Shown: positions 5,093-7,008 of the stretch, piece by piece
Layout: every line of letters begins with the position of its first letter
Numbering within the stretch: the stretch's first letter is position 1
Assembly (NCBI GenBank): GCA_947589205.1
Contig: CANQCJ010000113.1
Location: forward strand, 1-7,008
Direction: 5' to 3'
Source of the DNA: an uncultured Ruminococcus sp.
Lineage (GTDB): Bacteria; Bacillota; Clostridia; Oscillospirales; Ruminococcaceae
DNA length: 7,008 bases
Made by a program: the position numbers and the translations under genes
The notes under the pieces: model-generated
Databases searched by the model: none
What the model saw: only the letters and a program-made list of their open reading frames with translations
Told to the model about the DNA's origin: nothing

Positions 5093-5626
5093 ATGAAAAT
5101 AATAGCGATATCGGCTGTTACCGCGGGCGGAAAAACAACAGCTGTAAATGCAGTTAAAGAGCGTCTGCCGAGAGCGGCGGCGCTTCACTTTGACGATTAC
5201 TCATTCGACGGAGAGGTCGAAGATTTTTCAAAATGGGTATCGGAAGGTTCGGACGTAAACGTGTGGGATCTGTCTCCGCTAAAAGCGGATATCGAAAGCA
5301 TCGTCAAAAGCGGCAAATATGACTATCTGCTGCTCGATTATCCGTTTGCATACCGGCACGATATGATAAAAGATCTTTTAAATTGCTGTATATTTATAGA
5401 TACACCGCTTGATATAGCGATGGCTCGAAGAGTTCTCAGAGATATGAAAAATTCATCGGCAGACGAGATACGCGATGAAATGGATTCGTATTTAAAATTT
5501 GCAAGGACCGCTTATGTTCAAATGCGGAGGGATCATTTGTCGATATCCGATCATGTGATAGACGGCGCAAAAAAATCGGAGGAAATTATCGGCGAAGTCA
5601 TAGAAATAATTTTAAACCGCACTTAA
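5093..5626 (+). CDS. Small P-loop kinase-like protein (uridine kinase / nucleoside kinase superfamily)
   Basis: A 177-residue P-loop NTPase. Walker A is AVTAGGKTT (8-16), fitting [AG]xxxxGK[ST] with Ala in the first position. HFDDYSFD (32-39) resembles the acidic substrate or base motif after the first helix of uridine kinases and similar enzymes. YDYLLLDYPFAYRH (76-89) is the Walker B-like strand. FIDTPLDIAMARRVLRDM (101-118) looks like the lid with Arg112/Arg113. This is the layout of small nucleoside, shikimate or adenylate-type kinases, so ATP-dependent phosphorylation of a small molecule is likely; the substrate cannot be told. AAGGAG (5078-5083) lies nine bases before the ATG. The 98-base gap upstream has no convincing promoter or terminator, so read-through from the nucleotidyltransferase gene is plausible. 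Co-transcription with an aminoglycoside-type transferase might hint at a modifying role, which is speculation. Confidence 0.78.
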   Translation: MKIIAISAVTAGGKTTAVNAVKERLPRAAALHFDDYSFDGEVEDFSKWVSEGSDVNVWDLSPLKADIESIVKSGKYDYLLLDYPFAYRHDMIKDLLNCCIFIDTPLDIAMARRVLRDMKNSSADEIRDEMDSYLKFARTAYVQMRRDHLSISDHVIDGAKKSEEIIGEVIEIILNRT

Positions 5627-5632
5627 AAACTC

Positions 5633-5661
5633 TTGCAATATATAAACCGATGTGTTATAAT
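5633..5661 (+). promoter_or_regulatory. Promoter of the aldo/keto reductase gene (extended -10)
   Basis: TTGCAA (5633-5638), a 17 bp spacer and TATAAT (5656-5661) with TG at 5653-5654 form an extended -10 promoter starting only seven bases after the kinase stop codon. Transcription would start near 5668. This rules out the upstream in-frame ATG at 5650, which lies inside the promoter, and supports the reductase start at 5689. Confidence 0.82.
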
Positions 5662-5688
5662 AAATTAAAAACGCAGGGAGGAATTTCT

Positions 5689-6678
5689 ATGTACAATGCA
5701 AATGATAAGAGATACGAAAAAATGCCGTATCGGCGCTGCGGAAGAAGCGGTTTGAAGCTTCCGGCAGTGTCCTTGGGACTTTGGCAAAATTTCGGCAGCA
5801 AAGGCGTTTACGCCAATATGGAGGCGATGGTACACACCGCCTTCGACCTCGGGATAACGCATTTTGACCTCGCAAATAACTACGGCAGCCCGTATAACGG
5901 CAGCGCGGAGGAAAATTTCGGCAGGATCCTGCGGGATATGCGGCAATACCGCGATGAAATGATCATCTCGACAAAGGCGGGCTACGAGATGTGGCAGGGT
6001 CCTTACGGCGACAGGAACGGCAGCCGAAAATACCTTACGGCATCGCTCGACCAAAGCCTGAAACGTTTGGGCTTGGAATATGTAGATATTTATTATCACC
6101 ATATTTTCGACCCGAACACGCCGCTCGAAGAGACCGCTCTCGCGCTTGACAACGCGGTAAAGCAGGGCAAAGCGCTCTATGTCGGAATTTCAAATTACAA
6201 CAAAAAACAGACGGAAGAAATTCTAAAAATATTTAAGGAGCTGAGAACGCCGTTTGTCGTAAATCAGCCGAGTTACTCTATGCTGAATCGGTGGATAGAG
6301 GAGGACGGACTTGACAGGTCGTGCATTGAAAACGGCATCGGGCTTGCGGTGTTTTCGCCGCTTTATCAAGGCTTTCTGACGAACAAATATCTTAACGGAG
6401 CGCCGAAGGATTCGCGCGTCGGACGCGGCGAGACCTGGATAGGAGACCAGCTCGACGAAAAAATGCTTACAAGGCTGAACCGATTGAATGACATCGCGAA
6501 AAGCCGCGGTCAGACGCTTTCGCAGATGGCGTTAGCGTGGGTACTGCGCAATGAAGCGGTCGCAACGGTGCTTATCGGCGCAAGCCGACCGGAGCAGATC
6601 GTTGAAAATGTCGGCTGCATCGACGGTCTCGAGTTTAATGAAGAGGAGATAAAAAGCATCGAAGAAATATTGAAATAA
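5689..6678 (+). CDS. yghZ: Aldo/keto reductase, YghZ (L-glyceraldehyde 3-phosphate reductase) type
   Basis: A 329-residue NADPH-dependent oxidoreductase with a TIM-barrel fold, cytoplasmic. It matches E. coli YghZ (AKR14 family, about 346 residues) over long stretches recalled from memory: SGLKLPAVSLGLW (20-32), DLGITHFDLANNYG (53-66), SAEENFGR (72-79), IISTKAGYEMW (92-102), SLDQSLKRLGLEYVDIYYHH (119-138), GKALYVGISNY and the C-terminal cofactor segment VLIGASRPEQIVENV. The catalytic tetrad is Asp60, Tyr65, Lys96 and His138. YghZ reduces L-glyceraldehyde 3-phosphate and methylglyoxal, so aldehyde detoxification is the likely role. The start at 5689 is chosen because GGGAGG (5676-5681) lies seven bases upstream and the alternative ATG at 5650 falls in the promoter. 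No terminator is seen after the stop. A flavodoxin gene follows on the same strand with its own promoter. Confidence 0.93.
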   Translation: MYNANDKRYEKMPYRRCGRSGLKLPAVSLGLWQNFGSKGVYANMEAMVHTAFDLGITHFDLANNYGSPYNGSAEENFGRILRDMRQYRDEMIISTKAGYEMWQGPYGDRNGSRKYLTASLDQSLKRLGLEYVDIYYHHIFDPNTPLEETALALDNAVKQGKALYVGISNYNKKQTEEILKIFKELRTPFVVNQPSYSMLNRWIEEDGLDRSCIENGIGLAVFSPLYQGFLTNKYLNGAPKDSRVGRGETWIGDQLDEKMLTRLNRLNDIAKSRGQTLSQMALAWVLRNEAVATVLIGASRPEQIVENVGCIDGLEFNEEEIKSIEEILK

Positions 6679-6729
6679 ACGCAGCTGATAAAAGTTAGGT
6701 GAAACCTTGGTGAAATTACGGTATTGGTG

Positions 6730-6758
6730 TTGACATAGCGTCAGAACAGTGGTATAAT
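6730..6758 (+). promoter_or_regulatory. Perfect consensus promoter of the flavodoxin gene
   Basis: TTGACA (6730-6735), a 17 bp spacer and TATAAT (6753-6758) match the consensus at all 12 positions, with an added extended -10 TG at 6750-6751. Just upstream are two direct GGTGAAA copies (6698-6704 and 6709-6715), 11 bp apart, i.e. about one helical turn, placed where an activator or repressor could bind. The -10 box is about 41 bases before the start codon. Confidence 0.88.
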
Positions 6759-6799
6759 ATTAATGGAAATTAAAATCAAGAAAGGAAAAGTGATCTTAT

Positions 6800-7008
6800 A
6801 TGAGCAAAATTCTGACCGCATATTTTTCGGCGGGCGGCAGGACAGCCGAAGCCGCTAAAACGCTTGCAAATGCAGCGGGCGCGGATCTTTACGAAATCAG
6901 ACCTGCCGTTCCCTATTCGCAAGCCGACCTTGACTGGAGGGACAAGACCTCCCGCAGTTCGATCGAAATGAGCGACAAATCGAGCCGCCCCGAGCTTGCG
7001 GACAAAAA
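6800..7008 (+). CDS. Small flavodoxin (Flavodoxin_4-like), N-terminal part
   Basis: An open frame from ATG 6800 runs off the right edge, giving 69 residues. The start is the first beta strand and FMN phosphate loop, ILTAYFSAGGRTAEAAKTLA (4-23), followed by GADLYEIRPAVPYSQADLDW (27-46) and SRSSIEMSDKSSRPEL (51-66). The last two blocks are typical of small Firmicute flavodoxins that carry electrons through bound FMN; the family is usually about 150-180 residues long. In the phosphate loop Gly replaces the usual Thr (SAGGRT rather than SxTGxT). The AAAGG ribosome site (6781-6785) is rather far, with 14 bases before the ATG. It has its own consensus promoter and lies 121 bp after the aldo/keto reductase; both are redox genes, but direct partnership is not shown. 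Confidence 0.88.
   Translation, partial: MSKILTAYFSAGGRTAEAAKTLANAAGADLYEIRPAVPYSQADLDWRDKTSRSSIEMSDKSSRPELADK

Noticed and set aside
6697..6707. AGGT-GAA-ACCT hairpin after the reductase gene
   Set aside because: A 4 bp stem without a T-tract is too weak for a terminator; the bases are better explained as part of the GGTGAAA repeats.
1..7008. Mobile elements, CRISPR arrays, tRNA or rRNA genes
   Set aside because: No transposase or integrase frame, no regularly spaced long repeats, and no tRNA- or rRNA-like sequence was seen on either strand.

Overview
The window looks like chromosomal DNA from a Firmicute, most likely a gut-type Clostridium relative (Ruminococcaceae/Oscillospiraceae-like). 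The reasons are strong GGAGG-type ribosome binding sites, several near-consensus TTGACA-17-TATAAT promoters, mixed GC content, and gene families typical of that group. The assignment is inferred from style and gene content only.

Layout. (1) Positions 1-233, minus strand: the N-terminal end of an AEC-type (auxin efflux carrier family) membrane transporter, cut by the window edge. (2) Positions 350-2931, plus strand: a complete heavy-metal efflux operon. It has a promoter overlapped by a repeat-rich operator, an SmtB/CadC-type ArsR repressor, a free-standing 76-residue HMA metal-binding protein, a P1B-type Zn/Cd/Pb ATPase starting at TTG, and a strong intrinsic terminator. (3) Positions 2941-3728, minus strand: a lone ABC-ATPase-like protein that has lost the Walker A lysine, Walker B Asp/Glu and H-loop His but keeps an LSGE signature, driven by a perfect consensus promoter. 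(4) Positions 3825-5626, plus strand: a small PchB-like AroQ chorismate mutase, an ANT(3'')/ANT(9)-like nucleotidyltransferase with a C-terminal DUF4111-type domain, and a small P-loop kinase-like protein. The first two are visibly more AT-rich than the metal operon. (5) Positions 5633-6678, plus strand: a YghZ-type aldo/keto reductase with its own promoter. (6) Positions 6730-7008, plus strand: a consensus promoter and the N-terminal part of a small flavodoxin, cut by the right edge.

How they work together. The arsR-hma-ATPase set is a self-contained metal sensing and export circuit: the repressor releases the promoter when Zn/Cd/Pb-type ions bind, the small HMA protein may sequester metal or hand it to the pump, and the ATPase exports it. 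The remaining genes are mostly single-gene units. The reductase and flavodoxin are co-directional redox genes, but each has its own promoter. No mobile element, CRISPR array, tRNA or rRNA was seen. The most unusual items are the catalytically degenerate ABC protein, the detached HMA domain, and the orphan mutase/nucleotidyltransferase/kinase row.
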